A DNA stretch of 64,000 nt from an uncultured Oscillibacter sp. (GCA_905200545.1 CAJKKQ010000005.1:1-64000), one strand, 5' to 3'; positions 31,266 through 40,553 are shown, numbered from the stretch's first letter. Translations and numbers: made by a program. The notes: a model not told the origin generated them from the sequence alone.

Positions 31266-31356
31266 GCTTTCACCCCTTTTGCGCCTCTCGTCCTTTCCTC
31301 TTACCCATATAGACGGAATTCCCGGGGCGCACCTTGCACTGCCGGAAAAATTTTTA

Positions 31357-31390
31357 GAAAAAAGCGGAGCAGATGCTCCGCTTTTTAAAA
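31357..31390. terminator. Terminator after the GNAT gene
   Basis: AAAAAAGCGGAGC / GCTCCGCTTTTT stem, overlapping the stop codon of the acetyltransferase on the minus strand. Confidence 0.85.
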
Positions 31391-31867
31391 GGTCAGACGC
31401 ATATCGTACCAGACGGCGCCGCCGTGGGTAGAGGCGGACACCCCCTCGCTGCGGTAGCCGAAGGTCTCGTAGTAGTGTACCAGACGATCCTTGCAGGTGA
31501 GAACGCAGCCCTTGCGGCCCTGGGAGCGGGCATCGGCGATCACCTGCCGCATCACTTCTCCCGCCAGGCCCCGGCGGCGGTACTCCGGCAGGGTGTTTAC
31601 ACCGAAGACCATCTGCCAGGCGCCGTGCTCATTATGGAAGGCGGCATCGGCAAACATCTCGTCCCGGATGGTGGGCTCGTCGCTGACCAGACCGTTGATG
31701 AAGCTCACCAGGCGGCCATCCTCCTCCAGCAGCCAGAAGTGGTTGGGGTAGACCGCCAGACGGGCCGCGAACTCGTCCCGTGTGGCAGCCTCGGCCGCCG
31801 GGAAGCAGGCGGCCTCCACCGCCGTGACGGCATCCAGATCATCCATGGTAGCAGTGCGGATATGCAT
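31385..31867 (-). CDS. GNAT family N-acetyltransferase
   Basis: 160 aa. Acetyl-CoA binding motif A appears as VNTLPEYRRRGLAGEVMRQV (R/Q-x-x-G-x-G/A type), and C-terminal VHYYETFGYRSEG is the common GNAT end. Acceptor substrate unknown. Lies 15 bases after the XRE-cupin regulator gene and so is likely controlled with it. Confidence 0.87.
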   Translation of the reverse strand: MHIRTATMDDLDAVTAVEAACFPAAEAATRDEFAARLAVYPNHFWLLEEDGRLVSFINGLVSDEPTIRDEMFADAAFHNEHGAWQMVFGVNTLPEYRRRGLAGEVMRQVIADARSQGRKGCVLTCKDRLVHYYETFGYRSEGVSASTHGGAVWYDMRLTF

Positions 31868-31882
31868 GGAAAAACGCTCCTC

Positions 31883-32437
31883 TTATTTTAAATATTGATA
31901 GGCCAGCAGCAGCCGGGCAGTGGAATTGAACATGTTCTCAAACCCATAGGGCTGGTCTGCAGCAAAGCGCAGGGCATCCCGCTCCTGGAGCTGCAGCTGC
32001 TCTCCCTGGGCCGTGACCTGCACCGTACCGGAGAGCACCGTGGCGTGGCACACGCAGCCCGGTACCGACACCTCCGGGCAATATTTGCCGCTGATGTACA
32101 GATCCAGGAAAAAGGTCTCCTGCCGGGTCACCTCGTCATAGGGGAAGGAGGGCCGCAGCAGCACCTTGCCTCCGTCCAGCCGGGCAGGCTTGTTGTCCAG
32201 CTCTCGACTGAGAAGAAAAGCCTCAAACCCGTCATTCTCCATCAGCACCTGGGCAGGCACCTTCAGCGCTGTGGCGATCTTGCCCAGAATGGCCACAGAG
32301 GGATTGGCCTCCCCCCGCTCGATCTGGCCCAGCATGCTGCGGGAGACCCCCGCCAGTTCCGCCGTGCGTTCCATGCTGAGTTTTTTGGTCTTCCGGATGC
32401 GCTTGATGTTTTCCGCCACTGCCCGGTTCAGTTCCAT
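31883..32437 (-). CDS. XRE-family regulator with C-terminal cupin
   Basis: 184 aa. HTH (residues 8-62: AENIKRIRKTKKLSM ... GVSRSMLGQIERGEANPS) followed by a cupin-2 barrel with CHATVLSGTVQVTAQGE. This fusion type (PuuR/SutR-like) often senses a small molecule and controls an adjacent transporter or modifying enzyme; here that is the GNAT acetyltransferase in the same operon. GGAGGAGA site; promoter at 32489. Confidence 0.87.
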   Translation of the reverse strand: MELNRAVAENIKRIRKTKKLSMERTAELAGVSRSMLGQIERGEANPSVAILGKIATALKVPAQVLMENDGFEAFLLSRELDNKPARLDGGKVLLRPSFPYDEVTRQETFFLDLYISGKYCPEVSVPGCVCHATVLSGTVQVTAQGEQLQLQERDALRFAADQPYGFENMFNSTARLLLAYQYLK

Positions 32438-32488
32438 CTTCGTCTCTCCTCCGGCAAATCGGCCATTATATTGGAAATTTTCTCTCTT

Positions 32489-32517
32489 ATAGTATCCGAG
32501 CCGTAGGATTTTGTCAA
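32489..32517 (-). promoter_or_regulatory. SigA-type promoter of the XRE-cupin/GNAT operon
   Basis: Minus strand: TTGACA, 17 bases, TACTAT. Leader about 45 nt, AT-rich. Confidence 0.82.
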
Positions 32518-32537
32518 GCGTTGTCGATTCAGGCAGA

Positions 32538-32571
32538 ACAAAGCGCGGCGGATTTCCGCCGCGCTTTGTTT
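32538..32571. terminator. Terminator after cysS
   Basis: ACAAAGCGCGGCGG / CCGCCGCGCTTTGT perfect stem with a loop of five; 10 bases past the cysS stop on the minus strand. Confidence 0.88.
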
Positions 32572-32581
32572 GCGTCTGCCT

Positions 32582-34030
32582 TTATACGTGCCGCCAGCTG
32601 GCGCCGCCCTTGGTATCGGTGATCTCAATCCCCTGGGCCTTAAGTTCGTCCCGGATCCGGTCCGCCTCGGCAAAGTTCTTGGCCTTCTTGGCCTCGTAGC
32701 GCTGCATCACCAGCGCGTCGATGGCGGGATCCCCCTCTCCGGTGACGGTGTAGTCTCCGCCCGCCACCGCGGTCGTCTGAGCAGCCGCCTGCCGGCGCAG
32801 TTCTTCCGCCTTCTCCAGAAGGCGGAGGCCCAGCACCGTGTCGAAGCTCCCCAGCAGCGCCAGTTTGGTGGCGTCGTTGGTGTCGGCCTTGAGGACATCG
32901 TAGAGAGCGGTGATGCCCATGGAGGTGTTGAGATCGTTGTCCATCACCTGGCGGAACTTGGCGGAATACGCCTCCACCACTGCCTGATCCACAGGAGTGC
33001 CGTCGTCCTTCAGGGCAGCCACCCGCTTGAGGAGTTTGGTGTAGGCACCCTGGGCATTGTCCAGGTTCTCCCAGGTGAACACCAGGCTCTTGCGGTAGTG
33101 GCTCTGGAGGCAGAAGAACCGGTAAGCCAGGGGATCGTAGCCCTTTTCCTCCAGCAGGGAGACCGTCAGGAACTCACCCTTGGACTTGCTCATCTTACCG
33201 TGGACGGTGTTCAGGTGCAGCACGTGCATCCAGTAATTGCACCAGTGATGCCCCAGATAAGCCTCCGACTGGGCGATCTCGTTGGTGTGGTGGGGGAAGG
33301 CGTTGTCGATGCCGCCGCAGTGGATGTCCAGGTCCTCGCCCAGGTGCTTCATGGAGATACCGGAACACTCGATATGCCAGCCGGGATAGCCCACGCCCCA
33401 GGGAGAATCCCACTTGAGGGCCTGGTCTTCAAACTTGGACTTGGTGAACCAGAGGACGAAGTCGTTCTTGTTGCGCTTGTTGGTGTCCTCCTCCACGCCC
33501 TCCCGGACGCCCACCGCCAGATCATCGGCGTCGTGGTCATTGAAGATATAGTACCGCTCCAGCTTGGAGGTATCGAAATAGATATTGCCGCCGGCGGCAT
33601 AGGCGTAGCCGGTATCCATCAGTTTGGAGATGATCTTGATATACTCATCGATACAATTTGTTGCGGGCTCCACCACGTCGGGCCGCTTGATGTTGAGCTT
33701 ACGGCAGTCCTCAAAGAAGGCGTCGGTGTAGAACTTGGCGATCTCCATGACGGTCTTGTGCTCCCGATGGGCGCCCTTGAGCATCTTGTCCTCGCCGGTA
33801 TCGGCATCGGAGGTCAGGTGCCCCACGTCGGTGATGTTCATGACCCGCTTGACGTTGTAGCCCAGGTAACGCAGGTACTTCTCCAACACATCCTCCATGA
33901 TATAGGAGCGCAGGTTACCGATGTGGGCGTAGTGATAGACCGTCGGGCCGCAGGTGTACATCTTTACGATGTCCGGGTGGTTGGGAACGAATTCCTCTTT
34001 TTTATGGCTGGCGGAGTTATATAAATACAT
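32582..34030 (-). CDS. cysS: Cysteinyl-tRNA synthetase
   Basis: 482 aa class I synthetase. Signature YAHIGN at 34-39 (HIGH box), KMSKSK at 279-284, zinc ligands C27, C222, H247 and E251 (TCGPT, ECSG, HHTNE). The C-terminal DALR-like part and the end KAQGIEITDTKGG are typical. Lies 2 bases after cysE, so both are read from the T-box-controlled transcript. The GAGAGGT site is weaker than most here and coupling to cysE is likely. Confidence 0.97.
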   Translation of the reverse strand: MYLYNSASHKKEEFVPNHPDIVKMYTCGPTVYHYAHIGNLRSYIMEDVLEKYLRYLGYNVKRVMNITDVGHLTSDADTGEDKMLKGAHREHKTVMEIAKFYTDAFFEDCRKLNIKRPDVVEPATNCIDEYIKIISKLMDTGYAYAAGGNIYFDTSKLERYYIFNDHDADDLAVGVREGVEEDTNKRNKNDFVLWFTKSKFEDQALKWDSPWGVGYPGWHIECSGISMKHLGEDLDIHCGGIDNAFPHHTNEIAQSEAYLGHHWCNYWMHVLHLNTVHGKMSKSKGEFLTVSLLEEKGYDPLAYRFFCLQSHYRKSLVFTWENLDNAQGAYTKLLKRVAALKDDGTPVDQAVVEAYSAKFRQVMDNDLNTSMGITALYDVLKADTNDATKLALLGSFDTVLGLRLLEKAEELRRQAAAQTTAVAGGDYTVTGEGDPAIDALVMQRYEAKKAKNFAEADRIRDELKAQGIEITDTKGGASWRHV

Positions 34031-34032
34031 AA

Positions 34033-34710
34033 TCAGGCAGACCTCTCTTTCGCAGAATGTTCATTGGATAATTGTCTGAGCTCTTGCTCCAGTTTTTCGA
34101 TCCGCTGGGTCAGGGCGCTCATCTCCCGCACCACCGGGTCTTCCATGTGGATCTGATCCACATCGTCCGCATAGTAGACGGGCTTGCCCTGGACCCGGAC
34201 GATCCGGGCGGGAACGCCCACGGCGGTGCATCCCGGCGGTACCTCCCGCAGCACCACCGCACCGGCGGCAATGCGGGCATTGTCCCCCACCTTGAAGGGG
34301 CCCAGCACCCGGGCACCGGAACCTACCAGCACATTATTCCCCAATGTGGGGTGGCGCTTTCCCTGATCCTTGCCGGTGCCCCCCAGGGTAACACCCTGGT
34401 AGAGCAGGCAGTCATCACCAATCTCGGCGGTCTCACCGATGACGATGCCCATGCCGTGGTCGATGACCAGGCGGTGGCCGATGGTGGCGCCGGGATGGAT
34501 CTCAATGCCGGTCCAGAACCGGCTCCACTGGGACACAAACCGGGCCGGCAGGAACAGCCGGTGCTGATAGAGCCAGTGGGCCAGACGGTGGTAGAGGATG
34601 GCATGTACGCCGGGATAGAGGAGGAAAACCTCCAGCTTGCTACGGGCCGCAGGATCGCGGCGCTGGTAGGCGGAAAGCAATCCGCCCAGACGGGTCACTC
34701 GTTTTGCCAT
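34033..34710 (-). CDS. cysE: Serine O-acetyltransferase (EpsC/CysE type)
   Basis: 225 aa. Makes O-acetylserine, the carbon skeleton for cysteine. Hexapeptide left-handed beta-helix with IEIHPGATIG, VIDHGMGIVIGETA and LYQGVTLGGTG. Start MAKRVTRLGG has AGGAG upstream; the longer frame would run into the T-box terminator. The C-terminal 35 residues form a predicted coiled coil (MSALTQRIEKLEQELRQL). First gene after the T-box, before cysS. Confidence 0.93.
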   Translation of the reverse strand: MAKRVTRLGGLLSAYQRRDPAARSKLEVFLLYPGVHAILYHRLAHWLYQHRLFLPARFVSQWSRFWTGIEIHPGATIGHRLVIDHGMGIVIGETAEIGDDCLLYQGVTLGGTGKDQGKRHPTLGNNVLVGSGARVLGPFKVGDNARIAAGAVVLREVPPGCTAVGVPARIVRVQGKPVYYADDVDQIHMEDPVVREMSALTQRIEKLEQELRQLSNEHSAKERSA

Positions 34711-34724
34711 GAAAAAAACTCCTT

Positions 34725-34962
34725 GTGTCGGGCCGGGAGAAACAAAAAGCGCCTCCCGTACCACATAGTACGAGAGGCGACGAATCGCGGTTCCACTCTC
34801 TTTTATCACTCAAGGAAGCCGTTGACGCAGGCCAAGCGGAGGGCATCCACATCCCCCGCGCTCCCGGGCGCACTTTCCCCGCCGCCGCCGTAGGCACGCT
34901 TGCAGCCGGTGACGCGCCCTCTCTGTCCTTTGGTTTATGCCGGTACTCTTCCCGATCATCAC
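34725..34962 (-). promoter_or_regulatory. T-box riboswitch, cysteine-specific
   Basis: Minus strand, 5' to 3': a stem I start (GATGATCGGGAAGAGTA), the stem I arms, a candidate specifier UGC at 34872-34870 within GGAAAGTGCGCC (Cys codon), the T-box sequence AGAGTGGAACCGCG (34799-34786), then a terminator hairpin GCCTCTCGTAC / GTACGGGAGGC followed by T5 (34780-34743). Uncharged tRNA-Cys would favour the antiterminator and allow cysE-cysS transcription. Specifier choice is by position and by the genes controlled. Confidence 0.9.
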
Positions 34963-34982
34963 GCTATTCAATTTACCTTAGC

Positions 34983-35011
34983 ATATTAGCAGGATTTGTC
35001 CCAGGTGTCAA
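34983..35011 (-). promoter_or_regulatory. SigA-type promoter of the T-box/cysE/cysS unit
   Basis: Minus strand: TTGACA, 17 bases, TAATAT. Transcript would start near 34976, just before the T-box fold. Confidence 0.85.
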
Positions 35012-35081
35012 GTCCCCACCCAGGCATGGTGGTTTTTTGCCCGTCCGGTGCCCAAATGCCTGGGCGGCAAGGGAAAGAAGT

Positions 35082-35108
35082 ATCTTGTCAACGGACTGTT
35101 GACAAGAT
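35082..35108 (+). promoter_or_regulatory. Perfect 11-bp palindrome, likely operator of the XRE regulator
   Basis: ATCTTGTCAAC, 5 bases, GTTGACAAGAT. A third copy of the core (GCTTGTCAAGC, 35122-35132) overlaps the -35 box of the next promoter, which fits autorepression. Confidence 0.6.
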
Positions 35109-35123
35109 GCACCCGGAAGTCGC

Positions 35124-35152
35124 TTGTCAAGCACCCAAAGATTTGATATGCT
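35124..35152 (+). promoter_or_regulatory. SigA-type promoter of the zinc-ribbon XRE regulator
   Basis: TTGTCA, 17 bases, TATGCT; the -35 lies within a GCTTGTCAAGC repeat. Confidence 0.7.
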
Positions 35153-35178
35153 CTTTACAAGGAAAAAGGGGGGATTCC

Positions 35179-35889
35179 ATGGAAGAGCTGAAGGATCGCA
35201 TCGCCGCGGCGCGCAAGCTGGCGGGACTTACCCAGGAACAGCTGGGGGAACTTCTTGGGGTCACCCGCCAGGCGGTGAGCAAGTGGGAGAGCGGGCAGAC
35301 GGTGCCGGACGCCGTCACCGTGGCCCGGCTGTGCAAGGCACTCCACGTATCGGCAGACTATGTGCTGCTGGGCAAAGAGCCGGAGGAATCCGACGACCAG
35401 ACACCCCCGGCCTACATACTGCCGGACACCTGTCCCTGCTGCGGCCGGGCTGTGGAGGGTTCCATCTGCCCCACCTGCGGCTATCCTCTGCCCACGGTAC
35501 CGCCCCGTGGCCCCCGGTACGCGGTGGTGGCCACCAGCCAATATTACGCCAATGTGCACGCAGAAGAAGAACTGATGCGTTACTGCGGTATGACCCGGGA
35601 ACAGGCCCAGCAAGCGCAGCAACAGGGATCCTGCGATAAAGTTGTCCTGCGCCGGAATCTCACAGACACCGCCGCCCAGTATCTGACAGCCCATCTGAAC
35701 CCCTATCTCTTTCCCTGGCTGCGTATTGTGGAAGATCATGATGAGACAGAGGACGTTCTCAAAAACAGCTCTAAAGGGATGGAATTGCCTCCACGGGATT
35801 CCATGCAGAGCAGCAGCAGCTTTTGGATCGTGGTAGCGGCCGTGGATGTGGTGGTACTCATGATTGCAGCCTTTTTCTATTTCTTTTGA
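35179..35889 (+). CDS. XRE-family regulator with zinc ribbon and C-terminal membrane span
   Basis: 236 aa. HTH at residues 5-60 (AARKLAGLTQEQLGELLGVT, RQAVSKWESGQTVPD), zinc ribbon CPCCGRAVEGSICPTCG (about 83-99), a helical middle with EEELMRYCGMTREQAQQA, and one hydrophobic span at the very end (about 215-235). A membrane-tethered DNA-binding protein is implied, which is unusual but seen in Clostridia. GGGGGG ribosome site. Likely autoregulated by the palindromes upstream. Target genes unknown. Confidence 0.82.
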   Translation: MEELKDRIAAARKLAGLTQEQLGELLGVTRQAVSKWESGQTVPDAVTVARLCKALHVSADYVLLGKEPEESDDQTPPAYILPDTCPCCGRAVEGSICPTCGYPLPTVPPRGPRYAVVATSQYYANVHAEEELMRYCGMTREQAQQAQQQGSCDKVVLRRNLTDTAAQYLTAHLNPYLFPWLRIVEDHDETEDVLKNSSKGMELPPRDSMQSSSSFWIVVAAVDVVVLMIAAFFYFF

Positions 35890-35958
35890 TGCGGCATTGG
35901 TATCTTCTCACCCTCAGAAACCTTTTGTCTGCTGCAGCCCTTCTTATTTTCAGATGCG

Positions 35959-35991
35959 CAAAAAGCCGCGGGCATTGCCCGCGGCTTTTTC
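35959..35991. terminator. Bidirectional terminator
   Basis: AAAAAGCCGCGGGC / GCCCGCGGCTTTTT with a short loop, between the XRE gene (+) and pgsA (-). Confidence 0.92.
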
Positions 35992-35999
35992 ATCATCCT

Positions 36000-36521
36000 T
36001 TATGCAGAGGCGATGATGTCCTTGTTCTTGGCGAAGTACTCTACACCGGAGTAGAGGGTGGTGAGGGCGATGATCCACACGCAGATGGTATTCACCACGG
36101 GCGGGATGGGTAAAAACATCACCACAATGCACACCATGGTGGAGGCGGTCTTCACCTTGCCGGACCAGCCGGCGGCGATGACCCGCCCCTTGTCGGAGGC
36201 GATCATCCGCAGGCCGCTGACGGCAAACTCCCGGATGATAACGATCAGCAGCGCCCAGGCGGGCATCTGCCCGATCTCCACAAACCACAGCATGGCCGCT
36301 GTCACCAGCATCTTGTCCGCCAGGGGATCGGCAAACTTGCCGAAGTCTGTTACCAGATTGTACTTCCGGGCGATCTTGCCGTCCAGCATGTCCGTGAGGC
36401 TGGCGATGATGAAGATGGACAGGGCCACATAGTTGGCCCCAGGAAAGCCCCAGTACAGCACTACCATGAATACAGGGATCAGGATAATGCGCAAAAGTGT
36501 TAGTTTATTGGGCAAATTCAT
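36000..36521 (-). CDS. pgsA: CDP-diacylglycerol-glycerol-3-phosphate 3-phosphatidyltransferase
   Basis: 173 aa integral membrane enzyme of phosphatidylglycerol synthesis. The CDP-alcohol phosphatidyltransferase motif DG-x2-AR-x8-G-x3-D-x3-D is complete (D47, G48, A51, R52, G61, D65, D69). Opens MNLPNKLTLLRI as usual. Last gene of the DUF1385-prmC-recA-recX-rimO-pgsA operon, 3 bases after rimO. Confidence 0.95.
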   Translation of the reverse strand: MNLPNKLTLLRIILIPVFMVVLYWGFPGANYVALSIFIIASLTDMLDGKIARKYNLVTDFGKFADPLADKMLVTAAMLWFVEIGQMPAWALLIVIIREFAVSGLRMIASDKGRVIAAGWSGKVKTASTMVCIVVMFLPIPPVVNTICVWIIALTTLYSGVEYFAKNKDIIASA

Positions 36522-36524
36522 GGC

Positions 36525-37877
36525 TTATCCCTCCATCTCTCCGGTGAGTTCGCCGTCCATGGAGCCGGTGAGACGGACGGTGACAAAGGTACCGGGCTCC
36601 ACATCACCCTCCGCAGTGAAGTAGATGCGCCCGTCGATATCCGGAGACTCGGCATAGCTGCGGCCGAAGTACATCTGAGCCTGTCCATCAAAACCCTCGC
36701 ACAGGACTTCCCGCTCCGCGCCCAGAATGGACTCGTTATAGGCGTCGATGATGTCGGACTGCACGTCCACCACCAGCTCCGCCCGGCGCTTGGCCTCATC
36801 CATGTCCACATGGTCCATCTGGGCCGCCCGGGTGCCCTCCTCCGGAGAGAAGGGGAACACGCCTGCCCGCTCGATGCGGACCTGACGCAAAAATTCGCAC
36901 AGCTCCGTAAGCTCTGCCTCTCCCTCGCCGGGCAGGCCGGTAATGAGGCTGGTACGCAGCACCAGACCCGGGATCCGCGCCCGAAGCTTTGCAAAGAGGT
37001 CCAGCAGCTCCGCCTTGGTATCCCGGCGGTTCATGGCCTTGAGAATGCCGTCATTGCAGTGCTGGATGGGGATATCCAGATAGGGCAGGATCTTGGGCTC
37101 TGCGGCGATGGTGTCGATAAGCTCTTCCGTGATCTCGTCGGGATAGAGATAGTGGAGACGGATCCAGTGGAAGTCCAGCTTGGCAAGTTCCCGCAGCAGC
37201 GCCGCCAGCTGATGCTCGCCGTTCAGGTCTGTACCGTAGCGGGTGATGTCCTGGGCAATGACCAGCAGTTCCTTTACCCCGGCGGAAGCCAGTTCCCCGG
37301 CCTCCCGCAGCAGCTCCTCCATGGGACGGCTGCGGTACTTGCCCCGCAGGGAGGGGATCACGCAGTAAGCACAGTGATTGTCGCAGCCCTCAGCAATGCG
37401 CAAATACGCATACCACGGGGGCGTGGAGAGGATCCGGGGTCCTCCCTGCTCTGCCGTGTGGATGTTTCCCATGTAGCAGGGCCGCACGCCGCCGGACATG
37501 ACCTCGTCAATGGCAGCGGCGATCTCGCCGTAACTGCCGGTGCCCAGGATGCCGTCCACTTCCGGCAGTTCCGACAGAACGTCAGCCTTGTAGCGCTGGG
37601 CCATACAGCCGGTCACCAGGATTTTTTTCAGCTTGCCGGCTTTTTTCAGCTCCGCCATCTCCAAAATGTTGTCAATGGCCTCCTCACAGGCGGAGGCCAG
37701 GAAGCCGCAGGTGTTCACCACCGCCACGTCCGCCCCCTCGGGAGCAGCCACGATGGTGTGCCCTGCCGCCTGGACGGCGGCCATCATCTGCTCGCAGTTC
37801 ACCTGGTTTTTGGCACAGCCCAGGGAAATAAATGCAATTTGATAGGACAAGGTGTTCTCCTCCATATCGTTTTCCAT
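36525..37877 (-). CDS. rimO: Ribosomal protein S12 methylthiotransferase RimO
   Basis: 450 aa radical-SAM enzyme that methylthiolates an Asp of ribosomal protein S12. UPF0004 cysteines near 21, 57 and 91 (SLGCAKNQVN, NTCGFL, TGCMAQR), radical-SAM triad CDNHCAYC (C165, C169, C172), and a C-terminal TRAM domain. I use MENDMEENTLS, 10 bases after GGAGG; the ATG overlapping the recX stop (37886) is the alternative but sits only 1 base after the box. Requires two Fe-S clusters. Confidence 0.93.
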   Translation of the reverse strand: MENDMEENTLSYQIAFISLGCAKNQVNCEQMMAAVQAAGHTIVAAPEGADVAVVNTCGFLASACEEAIDNILEMAELKKAGKLKKILVTGCMAQRYKADVLSELPEVDGILGTGSYGEIAAAIDEVMSGGVRPCYMGNIHTAEQGGPRILSTPPWYAYLRIAEGCDNHCAYCVIPSLRGKYRSRPMEELLREAGELASAGVKELLVIAQDITRYGTDLNGEHQLAALLRELAKLDFHWIRLHYLYPDEITEELIDTIAAEPKILPYLDIPIQHCNDGILKAMNRRDTKAELLDLFAKLRARIPGLVLRTSLITGLPGEGEAELTELCEFLRQVRIERAGVFPFSPEEGTRAAQMDHVDMDEAKRRAELVVDVQSDIIDAYNESILGAEREVLCEGFDGQAQMYFGRSYAESPDIDGRIYFTAEGDVEPGTFVTVRLTGSMDGELTGEMEG

Positions 37878-37882
37878 CTCTC

Positions 37883-38503
37883 TCATTCCTCCGGGACTTC
37901 CGTTCCCAGACGACTCAATCCCGCCCGGATATCCGGCCAGGCAAAGCCCCGGCGGGCCAGGGCATCGCAAAGGCGCTTTTTCTCCCTCTCATCCGGCATT
38001 CTTCCCCGGAGCTTGGACGATAAAAAGCAGTCGATCTGTCCGGCGGGATCCGGCAGCGTATCCAGAGCGTCGTCCCACAGCTCCCGGGGTACGCCCTTTT
38101 CGTAGAGCTTCTCCCGCACCCGCTGGGGACCGTATCCCAGATCGGCACAGTGCCGGGCCAGAAGGGCGGCGTACTCCGCGTCGTTGATGGCGCCGATGGC
38201 TTCCAGCCACTCGGCGGCGTAGCGGGCCTCCGCCTCGCTGGCCCCCTTGTCCCGGAGCTTGCGCTCCAGGTCCCGGCGGGACATGGCCCGTTTTCCGATG
38301 AGATCCGCGGCGGCGGCCCGGGTATTGGACACTCCCGCCGCCTCTTTGAGCTTACGCAAAGAGGCCTCGTCCAGTTCATCCCCGGAGCGCAGGCCAAAGT
38401 CCAGCAGCTCCTGCTGCGTGATCTTCAGGCAGGCGCCGTCCTCCAGGAACACCAGTACCCGGTCTTTCTTGTGCCGGGAGGCCTCCACGCGGTCAATTCT
38501 CAT
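37883..38503 (-). CDS. recX: Regulatory protein RecX
   Basis: 206 aa, all-helical modulator that limits RecA filament extension. Typical repeats: [20 protein letters not shown] and [24 protein letters not shown]. Overlaps the end of recA by 11 bases, the classical recA-recX coupling. Start [15 protein letters not shown]. Confidence 0.9.
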   Translation of the reverse strand: MRIDRVEASRHKKDRVLVFLEDGACLKITQQELLDFGLRSGDELDEASLRKLKEAAGVSNTRAAAADLIGKRAMSRRDLERKLRDKGASEAEARYAAEWLEAIGAINDAEYAALLARHCADLGYGPQRVREKLYEKGVPRELWDDALDTLPDPAGQIDCFLSSKLRGRMPDEREKKRLCDALARRGFAWPDIRAGLSRLGTEVPEE

Positions 38504-39599
38504 CGTTGAAATCGTCGGCGGTCACATCCACCGCGCGCCCGGCGGCTTTGGCCGCGATCCGGGCCTGGTTGCTCATGAGCTTGTCGAAGTTGCGGCGGAT
38601 GTCCGCCTCCAGCTTCTCCGCCACCTCCGGATTCTCCTGGAGGTATTTCTTGGCGGCATCCCGGCCCTGGCCGATGCGCACCTCGCCCATGGAGAACCAG
38701 GAGCCGGCCTTCTGCACCAAATCCAGCTTCACGCCCAGATCCACCAGCTCGCCATAGCGGGAGATGCCCTCGCCGTACATGATATCGAACTCCGCCTCCC
38801 GGAAAGGGGGCGCCATCTTGTTTTTCACCACTTTGGCCCGGGTGCGGTTACCGATGATCTCGCTGCCGTTTTTCAGAGCCTCGATCCGGCGCACGTCGAT
38901 ACGCACGGAGGAGTAGAACTTCAATGCCCGGCCGCCGGTGGTAACCTCGGGGTTGCCGTACATGACGCCCACCTTTTCACGCAGCTGATTGATGAAGATC
39001 ACCACGCAGTTGGTCTTACCGATGGCGCCGGTGAGCTTGCGCAGGGCCTGGCTCATAAGCCGGGCCTGGAGGCCCACATAGCTGTCGCCCATCTCGCCCT
39101 CGATCTCCGCCCGGGGCACCAGGGCCGCCACGGAGTCCACCACCACCACGTCGATGGCGCCGGAGCGCACCAGGGCCTCCGTGATCTCCAGGGCCTGCTC
39201 ACCGGTATCCGGCTGGGAGATGAGAAGATCGTCAATCTTGACCCCCAGAGCCCGGGCGTAGGTGGGATCCAATGCGTGCTCGGCATCCACGAAAGCGGCC
39301 TCGCCGCCCCGCTTCTGAGCCTCCGCCACAATATGCAGGGCCAGGGTGGTCTTACCGGAGGACTCCGGTCCGTAGATCTCCACGATCCGCCCCTTGGGGA
39401 CGCCGCCGATGCCCAGGGCCACATCCAGGGCCAGGGAGCCCGTGGGGATATAGTCCACATTCAGCTCCGCCCGGTCACCCAGGCGCATGATGGAGCCCTT
39501 GCCGTACATCTTCTCGATCTGGGCCATGGCGGTGTCGATGGCCTTTTTCTTATCGTCCGCCGGAGCCGCCGTGGGCAGGGGCGCTTTCTCTCTCGCCAT
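38493..39599 (-). CDS. recA: Recombinase RecA
   Basis: 368 aa DNA strand-exchange ATPase. Walker [10 protein letters not shown] (77-85), MAW-like region, loop L1 with [12 protein letters not shown], loop L2 with [20 protein letters not shown] and the C-terminal acidic tail ([11 protein letters not shown]). AGGAGG precedes the ATG. Sits between prmC and recX in a six-gene operon. I see no GAAC-N4-GTTC-type LexA box in the 48 bases upstream or at the operon promoter. Confidence 0.98.
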   Translation of the reverse strand: MAREKAPLPTAAPADDKKKAIDTAMAQIEKMYGKGSIMRLGDRAELNVDYIPTGSLALDVALGIGGVPKGRIVEIYGPESSGKTTLALHIVAEAQKRGGEAAFVDAEHALDPTYARALGVKIDDLLISQPDTGEQALEITEALVRSGAIDVVVVDSVAALVPRAEIEGEMGDSYVGLQARLMSQALRKLTGAIGKTNCVVIFINQLREKVGVMYGNPEVTTGGRALKFYSSVRIDVRRIEALKNGSEIIGNRTRAKVVKNKMAPPFREAEFDIMYGEGISRYGELVDLGVKLDLVQKAGSWFSMGEVRIGQGRDAAKKYLQENPEVAEKLEADIRRNFDKLMSNQARIAAKAAGRAVDVTADDFNDEN

Positions 39600-39647
39600 T
39601 CTATCTTCCTCCTGATCTGTGTAAATACATCAATGAAATTCAGGCGG

Positions 39648-40514
39648 TCATACCTCCGCGCACAGGGTGCCGAATACCACCCGGGGGATCTCATGGAGGT
39701 CCTTGACCACCTGGATATCCCCAAAGCCCTGGGCGCGCATGATGCGCAGCACGCTGTCCGCCTGGCCGATGCCTACCTCGAAATAGAGCCGGCCGCCGAT
39801 ATTCAGGGCATCTTTCCACTTTTCAGAGATATCCCGGTAGAAATCTAGACCGTCCTCCCCGCCGTCCAGAGCCAGGTGGGGCTCATAATCCTTCACCGAC
39901 ACATCCAGCCCGTCAATGTCTGCCCGGGGAATATAGGGGGGATTGCAGACGATGCACTGAAAATCCCCCAGGGCCTTTTCCGGCTTGTCCCGGGCATCTG
40001 CCTGCATGGGCACCACCCGGCCGGAGAGTCCGTTGCGCCGGATGTTCTGCCGGCAGATTTTCAGCGCCCCGTCGGACCACTCTCCCAGTACCACCCGGGT
40101 CTGCGGCACCTGGGAGGCGATGGCCAGGCCCACGCAGCCGCTGCCGGCGCAAAGGTCCAGCGCCCGGCACTCCCCCTGGGTGCGCAGATAGTTGATAGCC
40201 TGCTCCGCCAGGACCTCCGTATCGGGACGGGGGATCAGCACCTCCCGGGAAATATCCAGGGGCAGGCCGTAGAACTCCCACTCCCCGATGAGGTAGGCCA
40301 CCGGCTCCCCTGCCAGGTGGCGGTCCACCAGATCCCGGACCCGGCGCTCCAGCTCCGGGGAGGCATACAGCCCGCCGTCTCGCTGGAGCTGCTCCCGGCT
40401 CTTTCCGGTGCCGAAGCACACCAGCTCCCGGGCCTCCAGGGTGGCAGCCTCGATGCCGGCCCCACGGAGCTGGCGGCGGATATCCAAATACAAGTTGTTA
40501 TATGTGATTGCCAT
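39648..40514 (-). CDS. prmC: Release factor glutamine methyltransferase PrmC
   Basis: 288 aa. Methylates the GGQ glutamine of peptide-chain release factors. SAM-binding LDLCAGSGCVGLA (119-131) and the catalytic NPPY (191-194), both intact, plus the N-terminal helical domain ending GEPVAYLIGEWEFYGL. 39 bases after the DUF1385 gene, a pairing common in Clostridia. Confidence 0.94.
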   Translation of the reverse strand: MAITYNNLYLDIRRQLRGAGIEAATLEARELVCFGTGKSREQLQRDGGLYASPELERRVRDLVDRHLAGEPVAYLIGEWEFYGLPLDISREVLIPRPDTEVLAEQAINYLRTQGECRALDLCAGSGCVGLAIASQVPQTRVVLGEWSDGALKICRQNIRRNGLSGRVVPMQADARDKPEKALGDFQCIVCNPPYIPRADIDGLDVSVKDYEPHLALDGGEDGLDFYRDISEKWKDALNIGGRLYFEVGIGQADSVLRIMRAQGFGDIQVVKDLHEIPRVVFGTLCAEV

Positions 40515-40553
40515 GATTCCGCTCCATCATCAAAAATACACACGTATGCCCGG

